Positions 33,302 through 40,767 of a stretch of DNA of 64,000 bases are shown here, one piece after another (within the stretch, counting starts at the first letter, position 1; every line of letters starts with the position of its first letter). The DNA comes from Tidjanibacter sp. Its GTDB lineage: Bacteria; Bacteroidota; Bacteroidia; Bacteroidales; Rikenellaceae. A program made the translations under genes and the position numbers. Under the pieces are notes generated by a model. The model did no database searches, was not told the origin of the DNA, and saw only the letters and a list, made by a program, of their open reading frames with translations. The stretch is from assembly GCA_017631375.1 (NCBI GenBank), contig JAGBTK010000051.1, positions 1-64,000 of the forward strand, read 5' to 3'.

Positions 33302-35401
33302 TTAGTATTTAAGATACTTATCGAGCCAACCGAAGAACTCTCTGTTCCAAACCACATTGTTCTGGGGCTGGAATACCTGATGTGCCTCATTCTCAAATAC
33401 TACCAAGCGCGAGGGGATGCCCTGTACGCGGGCAGCGGTGAAGGCCTCGAGGCTCTGGGTGAAGGGGATACGGTAGTCCTTCTCACCGGTGAAGATGAGG
33501 ATGGGAGTGTCCCACTTCTCGGCAAACTTATGGGGTGAGTTTGCATAGGAACGCTGTGCTACAGCATTGCTCTTATCCCAATATGCGCCACCGTAGTCGC
33601 GGTTTACAAACCACAACTCCTCGGTCTGACCATACATACTGTCGAAGTCGAAGATTCCGCAGTGCGAGATAAAGGCTTTGAAGCGGCCCTCGTGCTGTCC
33701 TGCAAGGAAATAGACCGAGTAGCCACCATAGCTTGCACCTACCGCACCCAGACGCTCCTCGTCACTCCAAGGCTCGGCTGCCACGTGGTCGATTGCGCTG
33801 AAATAGTCCTTGATGTTCTGACCACTGTAGTCGCCGGAGATCTGGTCAACCCACTCGGTGCCGAACGAGGGCACACCGCGACGGTTGGGGGCAACTACGA
33901 TATAACCCTGAGCCGCCATCAGCTGGAAGTTCCAGCGGTAGCTCCAGAATTGGCTTACCACGCTCTGAGGACCACCCTCGCAGAAAAGAAGGGTGGGGTA
34001 CTTCTTATTGGGGTCGAAGTCGGGAGGCAGGATTACCCAGGTGAGCATCTCCTTGCCATCGGTGGTGGGCACCCAGCGCTTCTGAACCTCACCCATACGG
34101 ATATTGTCGTAGATCTCGCCATTTACGCGGGTGAGCTGCGAGAGAGTACCATCGGCCGCTACCGAAAAGAGCTCGGTGGCGTGGCTTATCTTGGTCATAC
34201 CTACCACGATGTTGTCGCCCGAGGCGGTCATAGTGTTGATGTCGTGGTCGCCTGCGGTGATTTCCTTTACAGGACCACCTGCAGCCGATACCTCGCATAC
34301 CTGATGAGTGGCGTTCATCGGAGCGATGAAGCGGATAGAACTGTTGCCGTTCCAGAGAACATTGGTTGCGCTGTAATCGAAATCGGGAGTGAGGTCGGTG
34401 AGCGAGCCGTCTGCGGAGTTCCACACGAACAGACGCTCTTTGTCGCTCTCGTTACCCGCGCGACGCATACTGCGGAAGGCTACCTTGGTGTCGTCGGGCG
34501 AGAATACGGGATATTTGTCGTAACCGGGCATCACATCCTTGCCATCGCCATCCTTCTTGCAGATGTTGGTTGTGGTGCCTGTTGCGGTGTCGTAGAGGAA
34601 TACATCGGAGTCGGTCGAGATAGCATACTCGGTGCCGGTCTGACGCTTGCAGGTGTATGCCAGGACGGTACCTGCATTGTTCCAGCTAATCTCTGCAGCG
34701 TCGAAGTAGGGTGCTGTGGGAGCGTCCCAGGGCTCACCCTCCATAATATCTTTACCTACGCCCGCCTTGCCATCTTTGAGCGGTGCGATGAAGATGTGAC
34801 GATAGCTGCCCTCATCCCAATAGTCCCAATGGCGTACCATAAGGTCGTCGTAGATACGCGCTGCCGAGGAGGGCATATCCGCGTAGATCTCTTTGGAGAG
34901 GCGTTTCTCGACTGACACGGGATTGATGTAGAAGAGCTTGTCGCCCGAGGGAGCAACGCCAAAGCCCTCAATACCACCCTTCACAGAGGTTACCTGCGAT
35001 TGGGAGCGACCATCTGCCGAGGCCTGCCACAACTGCATCTCGCCACTGCGCGAGGAGAGGAAGTAGATGGTCTTGCCATCAGCACTCCAAGCAGGCGACG
35101 AGCCGTTGTCGATGATGCGCACGGGCTCACCACCCGCAAATGGGAGCGAGTAGATGTCGGAGTGCGACTTGTTCTCGCTGAGCGAGTAGTGGGTAACACC
35201 ATAGAGTATGGTTTTGCCGTCGGGCGAGAGAGTCTCGCCACCAATACGACCCATCTTCCACATTACCTCAGGAGTGAGGATGCCTGCCTCTTTCTCGGCA
35301 GGTGTCAAAGCGTAACGGTTGTCTGCCACGGGCTTCTCCGTGCCACCACCGCAAGCAACAGCCATCGTTGCCATCATAATAATACCAAGTTTTTTGATCA
35401 T
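33302..35401 (-). CDS. S9 family peptidase lipoprotein (dipeptidyl peptidase-like)
   Basis: 699 residues, lipoprotein (lipobox AVAC near residue 17). An N-terminal beta-propeller built from WD40-like repeats (for example SPDGKTILYG, SADGKTIYFLSSRSG, SPDDTKVAFRSMRR) leads to the catalytic alpha/beta-hydrolase domain with GASYGGYS (Ser), GEKDYRIPF (Asp) and ENEAHQVF (His). This is the prolyl-oligopeptidase/DPP5 type, which removes dipeptides from the N-terminus of peptides in the periplasm and serves peptide nutrition in gut Bacteroidota. It lies 23 nt behind the Nudix gene. Confidence 0.92.
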   Translation of the reverse strand: MIKKLGIIMMATMAVACGGGTEKPVADNRYALTPAEKEAGILTPEVMWKMGRIGGETLSPDGKTILYGVTHYSLSENKSHSDIYSLPFAGGEPVRIIDNGSSPAWSADGKTIYFLSSRSGEMQLWQASADGRSQSQVTSVKGGIEGFGVAPSGDKLFYINPVSVEKRLSKEIYADMPSSAARIYDDLMVRHWDYWDEGSYRHIFIAPLKDGKAGVGKDIMEGEPWDAPTAPYFDAAEISWNNAGTVLAYTCKRQTGTEYAISTDSDVFLYDTATGTTTNICKKDGDGKDVMPGYDKYPVFSPDDTKVAFRSMRRAGNESDKERLFVWNSADGSLTDLTPDFDYSATNVLWNGNSSIRFIAPMNATHQVCEVSAAGGPVKEITAGDHDINTMTASGDNIVVGMTKISHATELFSVAADGTLSQLTRVNGEIYDNIRMGEVQKRWVPTTDGKEMLTWVILPPDFDPNKKYPTLLFCEGGPQSVVSQFWSYRWNFQLMAAQGYIVVAPNRRGVPSFGTEWVDQISGDYSGQNIKDYFSAIDHVAAEPWSDEERLGAVGASYGGYSVYFLAGQHEGRFKAFISHCGIFDFDSMYGQTEELWFVNRDYGGAYWDKSNAVAQRSYANSPHKFAEKWDTPILIFTGEKDYRIPFTQSLEAFTAARVQGIPSRLVVFENEAHQVFQPQNNVVWNREFFGWLDKYLKY

Positions 35402-35424
35402 TGTTTATCTGTTTTTATTTGTTA

Positions 35425-36063
35425 TTAATTCTCGTTCATCAGCTCCTCCTGCATTGCAATTGCTGCTTCGGTGTTGAAGTACTCCATAAAGAGGGATCGT
35501 ATTGTGGAGTAGGTGGCTACCACCTTGTCGAAGAGCTCGGTGCCACATAGCCACGTCACCTGATTGATGCCCTCCTCCTGCTGCGGGATGGGTGTTTTGT
35601 CGCCCTCGTAGTCCATCACAAACCAGTGTGTGCGCTTGATCTCCCAATGACCGTAGGCGCGGTGGAAGTGCATTGTGGGGGTGAGGGGGCGCACAATCTG
35701 GCAGTCGAGCCCTACCTCCTCCGCCACCTCGCGCAGAGCACACTCCTCGATGCTCTCTCCTGCTTCGAGATGACCCTTGGGCAGATCCCACCAACCGTTG
35801 CGCTCCATCATTAATACCTCGCCATCGGTGTTGCGAATCAAACCGCCACCCGCCTCAGCAATGGGGAATTGCGAGCAAAAGTGGTCGAATTGACTCTCCC
35901 AGTCGGGAGAAACAATCCATAAGGTGTTGTTATTTCCAACTTTTTCCACCAACTTTGCAGGGTCTAACGACTCGATATTGTCGAGTGTTAGGATGGCCTC
36001 CTCATCCTCGGGTGCCGAGGGGAGGAAAACGAAGAGTTTGTCGCGAAAGAAAATCTGTTTCAT
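35425..36063 (-). CDS. Nudix hydrolase
   Basis: 212 residues. The Nudix box GHLEAGESIEECALREVAEEVG is complete at about residues 107-129 (G-x5-E-x7-REVAEEVG), binding the divalent metal for cleavage of a nucleoside-diphosphate-linked substrate. An N-terminal region of ~75 residues is not part of the Nudix fold. ATG at 36063 is chosen because the minus-strand -7 box TATATTTG at 36079-36072 leaves only about 2 nt for a leader, so a longer product is not possible from this promoter. Confidence 0.88.
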   Translation of the reverse strand: MKQIFFRDKLFVFLPSAPEDEEAILTLDNIESLDPAKLVEKVGNNNTLWIVSPDWESQFDHFCSQFPIAEAGGGLIRNTDGEVLMMERNGWWDLPKGHLEAGESIEECALREVAEEVGLDCQIVRPLTPTMHFHRAYGHWEIKRTHWFVMDYEGDKTPIPQQEEGINQVTWLCGTELFDKVVATYSTIRSLFMEYFNTEAAIAMQEELMNEN

Positions 36064-36071
36064 AGTGACAA

Positions 36072-36079
36072 CAAATATA
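36072..36079 (-). promoter_or_regulatory. -7 promoter box for the Nudix gene, nearly leaderless
   Basis: TATATTTG on the minus strand; its 3' end is 8 nt from the start codon, so transcription would begin almost at the ATG. Confidence 0.5.
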
Positions 36080-36111
36080 ACACAATAAATGTAATTAGGG
36101 CAATTTTTCGT

Positions 36112-36510
36112 ATGGAAAAATATGAAAGCAAACAACACCAGATTCGTCGCTCTGCCGAGCAGATTTACTCGATAGTGTCGGATTTTCGTAACTTTACACC
36201 GATGATGGAGGGTCAGGTGGAGGGCTGGAGTGCCGATGAGAACCACTGCTCGTTTCAGGTTAAGGGGATTACCGCAAGACTCTCTATCGTGGATAAGGAG
36301 CCGTGCAAGGTAGTGAAGATCCAGGGTGACGAGGGTACTCCGCTGGAGTTTACTTTTTGGTTCCAGATGAAGGAGGTTGCCCCATACGATACCCGCATCC
36401 GACTCGTGCTGCACGCTAAACTGAACCTGATGATGAAGATGATGATTGGTGGTAAGATGCAGAAGATGTTGGATGAGATGGTGGAGAAGATTGCCACCGC
36501 CCTGAATTAA
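36112..36510 (+). CDS. SRPBCC family protein
   Basis: 132 residues, START-like/SRPBCC ligand-binding fold: SAEQIYSIVSDFRNFTPMM near the N-terminus, a beta-sheet core, then a Met-rich C-terminal helix (LMMKMMIGGKMQKMLDEMVEKI). Such small proteins bind hydrophobic ligands or act in polyketide/membrane lipid contexts; no partner is indicated. Divergent from the Nudix gene. A palindromic element of the CATAC/GTATG family begins at its stop codon. Confidence 0.8.
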   Translation: MEKYESKQHQIRRSAEQIYSIVSDFRNFTPMMEGQVEGWSADENHCSFQVKGITARLSIVDKEPCKVVKIQGDEGTPLEFTFWFQMKEVAPYDTRIRLVLHAKLNLMMKMMIGGKMQKMLDEMVEKIATALN

Positions 36511-36630
36511 AATCCATTTGGTGGGTGATTTTGGTGTTAGAGTAGTTTTGTTCTCGCTTACATACGCTGAGTATGCGCGCTTCGCCCAAAACTCCTCTGC
36601 CTAAAAATCCCCTCACCATATGAATTTTAA
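36508..36630. repeat. palindromic element with CATAC/GTATG core (copy R1)
   Basis: Starts at the stop codon of the SRPBCC gene. Outer arms AAAAT-CAT / ATG-ATTTT, an inner AGAG-AGTTTT / AAAACT-CTCT stem, and core CATAC (36561-36565) - GTATG (36571-36575) followed by CGCGC. Confidence 0.75.
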
Positions 36631-36928
36631 GGTTGGTGTAAGAGGGTTAATTGGAGAAATAGGAATAATAGGAATGATAGGAGTAATAGAAACTCTCCCA
36701 TAATTCTCAAATTTCCCATAACTCCCATAATAAATGCTAATCTACCTTCCCAAGGTTGATTAGTATGAGCGCAGGATTAGCACCACTGCGGTCGTAATAA
36801 ACAGAAAAAGAATAATCGCTAATCCACCTTCCCAAGGTTGATTAGTATGAGCGCAGGATTAGCACCACTGCGGTCGTAATATACAGAAAAAGAATAATTG
36901 ATGTAATTACATAACTGAACGTTTAAAA
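36511..36928. other. intergenic repeat region between SRPBCC gene and ffh
   Basis: 418 bp without a gene. In order: palindrome R1, a run of about 9-bp ATAGGAATA/ATAGGAGTA units (36657-36689), and two 82-bp tandem repeats (36736-36899) reaching to 29 nt before ffh. No clear promoter box is seen, although ffh must have one. Confidence 0.7.
36736..36899. repeat. 82-bp tandem repeat, two copies, upstream of ffh
   Basis: Copies at 36736-36817 and 36818-36899 differ at only a few positions. Each holds two hairpins: CTAATC-ACCTT-ccc-AAGGT-GATTAG (perfect except for a central bulge pair) and CGCAG-(11 nt)-CTGCG. Confidence 0.9.
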
Positions 36929-38260
36929 ATGTTTGAGAATTTAAGTGAGAAGTTAGAGAGGTCTTTTAAGATATTGAAGGGTGAGGGTAAGATCACCGAG
37001 ATCAATGTTGCGGAGACTTTGAAGGAGATTCGCAGGGCGCTTATTGATGCCGATGTTAACTATAAGGTGGCTAAGACATTCACCGATGAGGTTAAGCAGA
37101 AGGCGTTGGGTGCTAATGTGCTCACGGCTGTCAAGCCCGGTCAGATGATGACTAAGATTGTGCGTGATGAGTTGGCGCAGTTGATGGGAGGTGAGGCTAC
37201 GGATATCAACCTGAGTGGTCATCCTGCTGTGGTGCTTATTGCGGGTTTGCAGGGTTCCGGTAAGACCACTTTCTCGGGTAAGTTGTCGTTGCTGCTGAAG
37301 AGCAAGAAGAATAGGAGTGTATTGTTAGTTGCGGGCGATGTCTATCGTCCTGCTGCTATCGACCAGCTGAAGATTCTGGGTGAGCAGGTAGGTGTAGAGG
37401 TATATACCGAGCCAGGTAATATGAACCCTGTGGAGATTGCCGAGAATGCTATTAAGTACGCTAAGAGCAAGAGTATCAATACGGTGATTGTCGATACGGC
37501 AGGTCGTCTGGCTGTCGATGAGCAGATGATGGAGGAGATTGCTGCTATCAAGGCGGCGGTTAATCCCTCGGAGATTCTGTTTGTTGTTGATGCGATGACC
37601 GGTCAGGACGCGGTGAATACTGCGAGGGAGTTCAACGAGAGGTTGGACTACGATGGCGTGGTGCTCACTAAGCTGGATGGTGATACTCGTGGTGGTGCTG
37701 CTATTTCGATTAGGTCGGTTGTTAAGAAGCCTTTGAAGTTTATCTCGTCGGGCGAGAAGATGGATGCTTTGCAGGTCTTCCACCCCGAGCGTATGGCTGA
37801 CCGTATCTTGGGTATGGGCGATATCGTGTCGCTCGTTGAGAAGGCTCAGGAGCAGTATGATGAGAAGGAGGCTCGCGAGCTGAAGAAGAAGATCTATAAG
37901 AACAAATTTGACTTTAACGACTTCCTCGGTCAGATTGCTCAGTTGAAGAAGATGGGTAATATGAAGGATGTGATGTCTATGCTGCCCGGTATGGGTAAGG
38001 CGTTGAAGGATGTGGAGATTTCGGACGATGTTTTCAAGCAGACTGAGGCTATCATCTACTCGATGACCCCTGCCGAGAGAGAGAATCCTGAGATTATCAA
38101 CCCCTCGCGTAAGGAGCGTATCGCTCGCGGTAGCGGTACTTCGCTTGTCGAGGTGAACAAACTGCTCAAGCAGTTCGAGCAGACAAAGAAGATGATGAAG
38201 TTGGTTGCGGGCCCCGGCAAGAATGGTATGCCTAAGATGCCGCGAATGCCCAGAAGATAA
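36929..38260 (+). CDS. ffh: signal recognition particle protein Ffh
   Basis: 443-residue SRP GTPase that binds signal sequences and 4.5S RNA and docks with FtsY. N domain (1-95), G domain with GLQGSGKTTFSGK (P-loop), DTAGRLAVDEQ, TKLDGDTRGG and the insertion box, then the Met-rich M domain ending MPKMPRMPRR. Length is typical. A compound repeat block begins directly at its stop codon. Confidence 0.97.
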   Translation: MFENLSEKLERSFKILKGEGKITEINVAETLKEIRRALIDADVNYKVAKTFTDEVKQKALGANVLTAVKPGQMMTKIVRDELAQLMGGEATDINLSGHPAVVLIAGLQGSGKTTFSGKLSLLLKSKKNRSVLLVAGDVYRPAAIDQLKILGEQVGVEVYTEPGNMNPVEIAENAIKYAKSKSINTVIVDTAGRLAVDEQMMEEIAAIKAAVNPSEILFVVDAMTGQDAVNTAREFNERLDYDGVVLTKLDGDTRGGAAISIRSVVKKPLKFISSGEKMDALQVFHPERMADRILGMGDIVSLVEKAQEQYDEKEARELKKKIYKNKFDFNDFLGQIAQLKKMGNMKDVMSMLPGMGKALKDVEISDDVFKQTEAIIYSMTPAERENPEIINPSRKERIARGSGTSLVEVNKLLKQFEQTKKMMKLVAGPGKNGMPKMPRMPRR

Positions 38261-38385
38261 AAAAAGCCGTATAATTGGTGAATTTGGTGTTGGGCTGGCT
38301 TCCGAGATTGCTTACATACTTCAAGTATGCGCGCAACCTCAGAAACCAGCCCGCCTAAAATTCCCTCAATTCTACGACTTTTTTT
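38259..38385. repeat. palindromic element with CATAC/GTATG core (copy R2)
   Basis: Begins inside the ffh stop codon. Outer arms (AAAAAAG-CGTA-AATT and its complement), inner GGGCTGG / CCAGCCC stem, and core CATAC (38315-38319) - GTATG (38325-38329) followed by CGCGC. The outer A/T runs make it a plausible ffh terminator. Confidence 0.8.
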
Positions 38386-38473
38386 GGTTGTGGGTATTGG
38401 AGTGTGTGATGCTTTTTTATTAAAAAAGCGTCTGTGACGCCTGCGGGCGGCCTCGCTGCACGAAGCCCCAAAT

Positions 38474-38620
38474 TCCCCTAATTCTACGACTTTTTTGGGT
38501 CGCAGACCCGTTTCTATTGAGGATAGTAGTTGGTGGTTGTTTTGTGGTTGCCTCCGTACTACTCTTAGCGGGGATAAAATCAAAAACTGAGAGCAATATC
38601 GAGTTGCTCTCAGTTTTTTT
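38474..38620 (+). ncRNA. candidate small RNA or repeat module, second copy at 56302
   Basis: About 87 nt (38474-38560) match 56302-56388 with only a few differences, including a GGGTC-gca-GACCC hairpin. Both copies are followed by the same intrinsic terminator AACTGAGAGCAA...TTGCTCTCAGTT plus T8. Either an RNA gene pair or part of a mobile repeat. Confidence 0.35.
38582..38620 (+). terminator. terminator of the repeated block
   Basis: 15-bp stem AAAAACTGAGAGCAA (38582-38596) with its complement (38604-38618), 7-nt loop and T8. The same terminator recurs at 56442-56480. Confidence 0.9.
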
Positions 38621-38774
38621 TGTAGGGCGGGTAGGTATAATAGGAGTAATAGGAATAATGGGAGTTGAAGAGAAATGAAGGGAGATTAGGGAGTCTAAAG
38701 AATTTATGTAAAACCATTTAGACTATTGTGTAATAGTTGGGTTTTTCGGGTTTGGGGATTACCCTCGGAGAGGG

Positions 38775-38843
38775 TACGATGAAAAATAGAGATATGGACT
38801 GTCAAATTCATTTGAACAGAACATATCTCTATTTTTTGTCGTA
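38775..38843. repeat. 69-nt palindrome, possible bidirectional terminator
   Basis: Nested arms TACGA/TCGTA, AAAAATAGAGATATG/CATATCTCTATTTTT and CTGT-CAAAT/ATTTG-ACAG leave a 2-nt loop, so almost the whole segment pairs with itself. It lies between convergent ffh and rlmI. Confidence 0.75.
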
Positions 38844-38897
38844 GTTACTACAAAGTAACTCCTAAACCCGCAAACTAATAATATAAAAGTTTTTGGT

Positions 38898-38919
38898 TCC
38901 GCTTTTTACAAAAAGCGGA
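38898..38919 (-). terminator. possible rlmI terminator
   Basis: TCCGCTTTT / AAAAGCGGA stem with a short loop, 41 nt past the rlmI stop; T-tract on the minus strand is interrupted. Confidence 0.5.
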
Positions 38920-38959
38920 GAAAAAAGCGGGCAAAACAAAAGTCAATACAAAAACCTCT

Positions 38960-40156
38960 CTACTCAACAAACAACACCAAACCCTTCAGGTACTCGCCTT
39001 CGGGGTGGTAGATGTTGATTGGGTGGTCGGCGGGTTGGGTGAGTTGGTGGAGGATGCGCACACGGCGGCCGGCGATGGCTGCTGCCGAGAATACGGTGGT
39101 GCGGAACTGCTCCTTGCTCACTGCCTGCGAACAACTAAATGTGAAGAGGATGCCGCCAGGGGCTATCTTCTCCAATGCTCTGGCGTTCAATCTTTTATAT
39201 CCTTGCAGCGCATTGCCGAGCACCTTGTGGTGCTTTGCAAATGCGGGAGGGTCGAGGATTATCATATCGAACTCGCCTTTGCGGGTTGTCGAGAGGAAGT
39301 CGAAGGTGTCCATCGCTGCCGAGCGGTGGGGTGCACTGTCGCCGAAGTTGAGTTCTACATTCTTGTCGGTCAGGCTCACTGCCAGCTCCGAGCTATCGAC
39401 CGAAACAACCTCCTTGGCACCGCCTGCGAGGCCATAGATCGAGAAGCCACCCGTGTAGCAGAAGGTGTTGAGCAATCTGCGACCACGAGCGTAGTGGCCC
39501 ACGAGTGCGCGGTTCTCGCGCTGGTCGATGAAGAAGCCTGTCTTCTGTCCCTTTATCCAATCTACGTGGAAGCGGTTGCCGTTCTCCAACACCTCGCCAT
39601 CGCCATCGCTTGCCTGACCCCAGAGGTAACCATCGACAGCATCGAGGTCGGCATTGTAGGGGAGTGTCTGGCTGCTCTTGTCGTAGATAGCGGTCAGTCG
39701 GTCGCCAAAGTTGGTGCGGAGCGCCTCGGCAATCTCCTCGCGCGAGAGGTACATACCCACACTGTGGCACTGCACAACTGCTGTGGTGCCGTAGATGTCA
39801 ATCACAAGTCCGGGCAGTCCGTCACCCTCACCGTGAACAAGACGGTAGCAGGTGGTCTGCTCGCTCTGGGCAAGCCCCATCGCCTTGCGCACTGCAAGTG
39901 CCTCAGCAATACGCGCTTGCCACCACTTGCTGTTAATCTCTTCGGCACGCTCAAAGGTGAGAACACGCACTGCAATCGAGCCAATCTGGCAGTGACCACG
40001 AGCGATGAAATCGCCCGACGAGGTGAATACATCAACAACCTCACCCTCCTCAGGGTCGCCGTCGGCACGCGCTATTGCGCCCGAGAAAATCCAGGGGTGG
40101 CGACGCAGGAGCGACTCCTCCTTGCCACGCTTTAAGTATATTCGTTTATTGCTCAT
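38960..40156 (-). CDS. rlmI: class I rRNA methyltransferase, RlmI-like
   Basis: 398 residues. N-terminal PUA domain (KRIYLKRGKEESLLRRHPWIFSGAI, then the GEVVDVF strand), a middle RlmI EEHEH-type domain, and a Rossmann methyltransferase with TFCYTGGFSIYGLAGGAKEVVSVDSS for SAM and ILDPPAFAKHHK as the catalytic-loop motif. RlmI methylates a cytosine of 23S rRNA (m5C1962 in E. coli). ATG at 40156 overlaps the end of the upstream exonuclease gene by 11 nt, indicating coupling. Confidence 0.9.
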   Translation of the reverse strand: MSNKRIYLKRGKEESLLRRHPWIFSGAIARADGDPEEGEVVDVFTSSGDFIARGHCQIGSIAVRVLTFERAEEINSKWWQARIAEALAVRKAMGLAQSEQTTCYRLVHGEGDGLPGLVIDIYGTTAVVQCHSVGMYLSREEIAEALRTNFGDRLTAIYDKSSQTLPYNADLDAVDGYLWGQASDGDGEVLENGNRFHVDWIKGQKTGFFIDQRENRALVGHYARGRRLLNTFCYTGGFSIYGLAGGAKEVVSVDSSELAVSLTDKNVELNFGDSAPHRSAAMDTFDFLSTTRKGEFDMIILDPPAFAKHHKVLGNALQGYKRLNARALEKIAPGGILFTFSCSQAVSKEQFRTTVFSAAAIAGRRVRILHQLTQPADHPINIYHPEGEYLKGLVLFVE

Positions 40157-40730
40157 TGTCAAATAGTTGTCTGTAAATTTTAAGGCAAATCCAAGCGTCA
40201 GTTGCGGCATATTTCACCTGCGCGGGTGTGAGTTCGCGGCTCTCCCAATTGCTCAGTCGCTGCGCCTTGCTTATGGCGCATCCCGTCACGATGCCCGCAA
40301 TCTTGCGCAGACTCTTGTCCTCGATGCCGAACTTGCCTACTTCGTCCTGCAACTCAACAAAACCCTTCGGACGGAAGAAACGGATTTTCAGCAGGTTGCG
40401 TATGTCGCCGCCTACATCGACTCCCACCTTCAACACCTTTGGGCTCTCCAGAATTTTTAGCAACATCCTATCCAATCGGGTGCGACAGATGCGGAAGAGG
40501 AAACAACGATCTTCGGTGGATAGCTGGATAAGCGACACCTTATTTGTCACCCCTGCCTGAAACGAAGGTTTGGTCTCGGTGTCGAAGCCAATCACCTTGC
40601 AGTCAAGCAGATAGCGGCACGCCTCTTCGAGTTGCTCAACGCTGTCAATAATCTCTACGGGGCCTTCGAAGGCTCCGATAGGGAGTGCTTTGAGCTCGTC
40701 GTTGGATATGGTCTGTTTGTATTGTTGCAT
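40146..40730 (-). CDS. 3'-5' exonuclease, RNase D-like DEDDy domain
   Basis: 194 residues, only the exonuclease domain without HRDC. The DEDD residues are in VIGFDTETKPSF (Exo I), VGVDVGGDIRNLLK (Exo II) and YAATDAWICLKIY (Exo III with Tyr), so catalysis should be intact. Bacteroidota have such short DnaQ/RNase D-like proteins, whose substrate is not settled. ATG at 40730 is preferred; the -7 box TATCTTTG (minus, 40745-40738) lies just 8 nt before, so the leader is very short. Confidence 0.88.
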   Translation of the reverse strand: MQQYKQTISNDELKALPIGAFEGPVEIIDSVEQLEEACRYLLDCKVIGFDTETKPSFQAGVTNKVSLIQLSTEDRCFLFRICRTRLDRMLLKILESPKVLKVGVDVGGDIRNLLKIRFFRPKGFVELQDEVGKFGIEDKSLRKIAGIVTGCAISKAQRLSNWESRELTPAQVKYAATDAWICLKIYRQLFDNEQ

Positions 40731-40737
40731 TTCGCTA

Positions 40738-40745
40738 CAAAGATA
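40738..40745 (-). promoter_or_regulatory. -7 promoter box for the exonuclease-rlmI pair
   Basis: TATCTTTG on the minus strand, 8 nt from the exonuclease start codon and between it and the recQ stop. Confidence 0.45.
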
Positions 40746-40767
40746 CCTTTTTTTCTCTAATTTGTAT

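Larger units (their letters stand above)
38261..38959. other. intergenic repeat region between ffh and rlmI
   Basis: 699 bp without a gene. In order: palindrome R2; a GCGTC-tgt-GACGC hairpin; a block (38474-38560) nearly identical to 56302-56388; a strong terminator (38582-38620); ATAGGAGTA-like units (38631-38664); AGTCTAAA/TTTAGACT repeat (38692-38724); a long perfect-core palindrome (38775-38843); and a terminator for rlmI. Confidence 0.75.

Noticed and set aside
36736..36899. CRISPR array
   Set aside because: Repeats are 82 bp, directly adjacent without unique spacers, only two copies, and no cas genes are nearby. The 91/92-bp repeats at 53326 fail for the same reasons.
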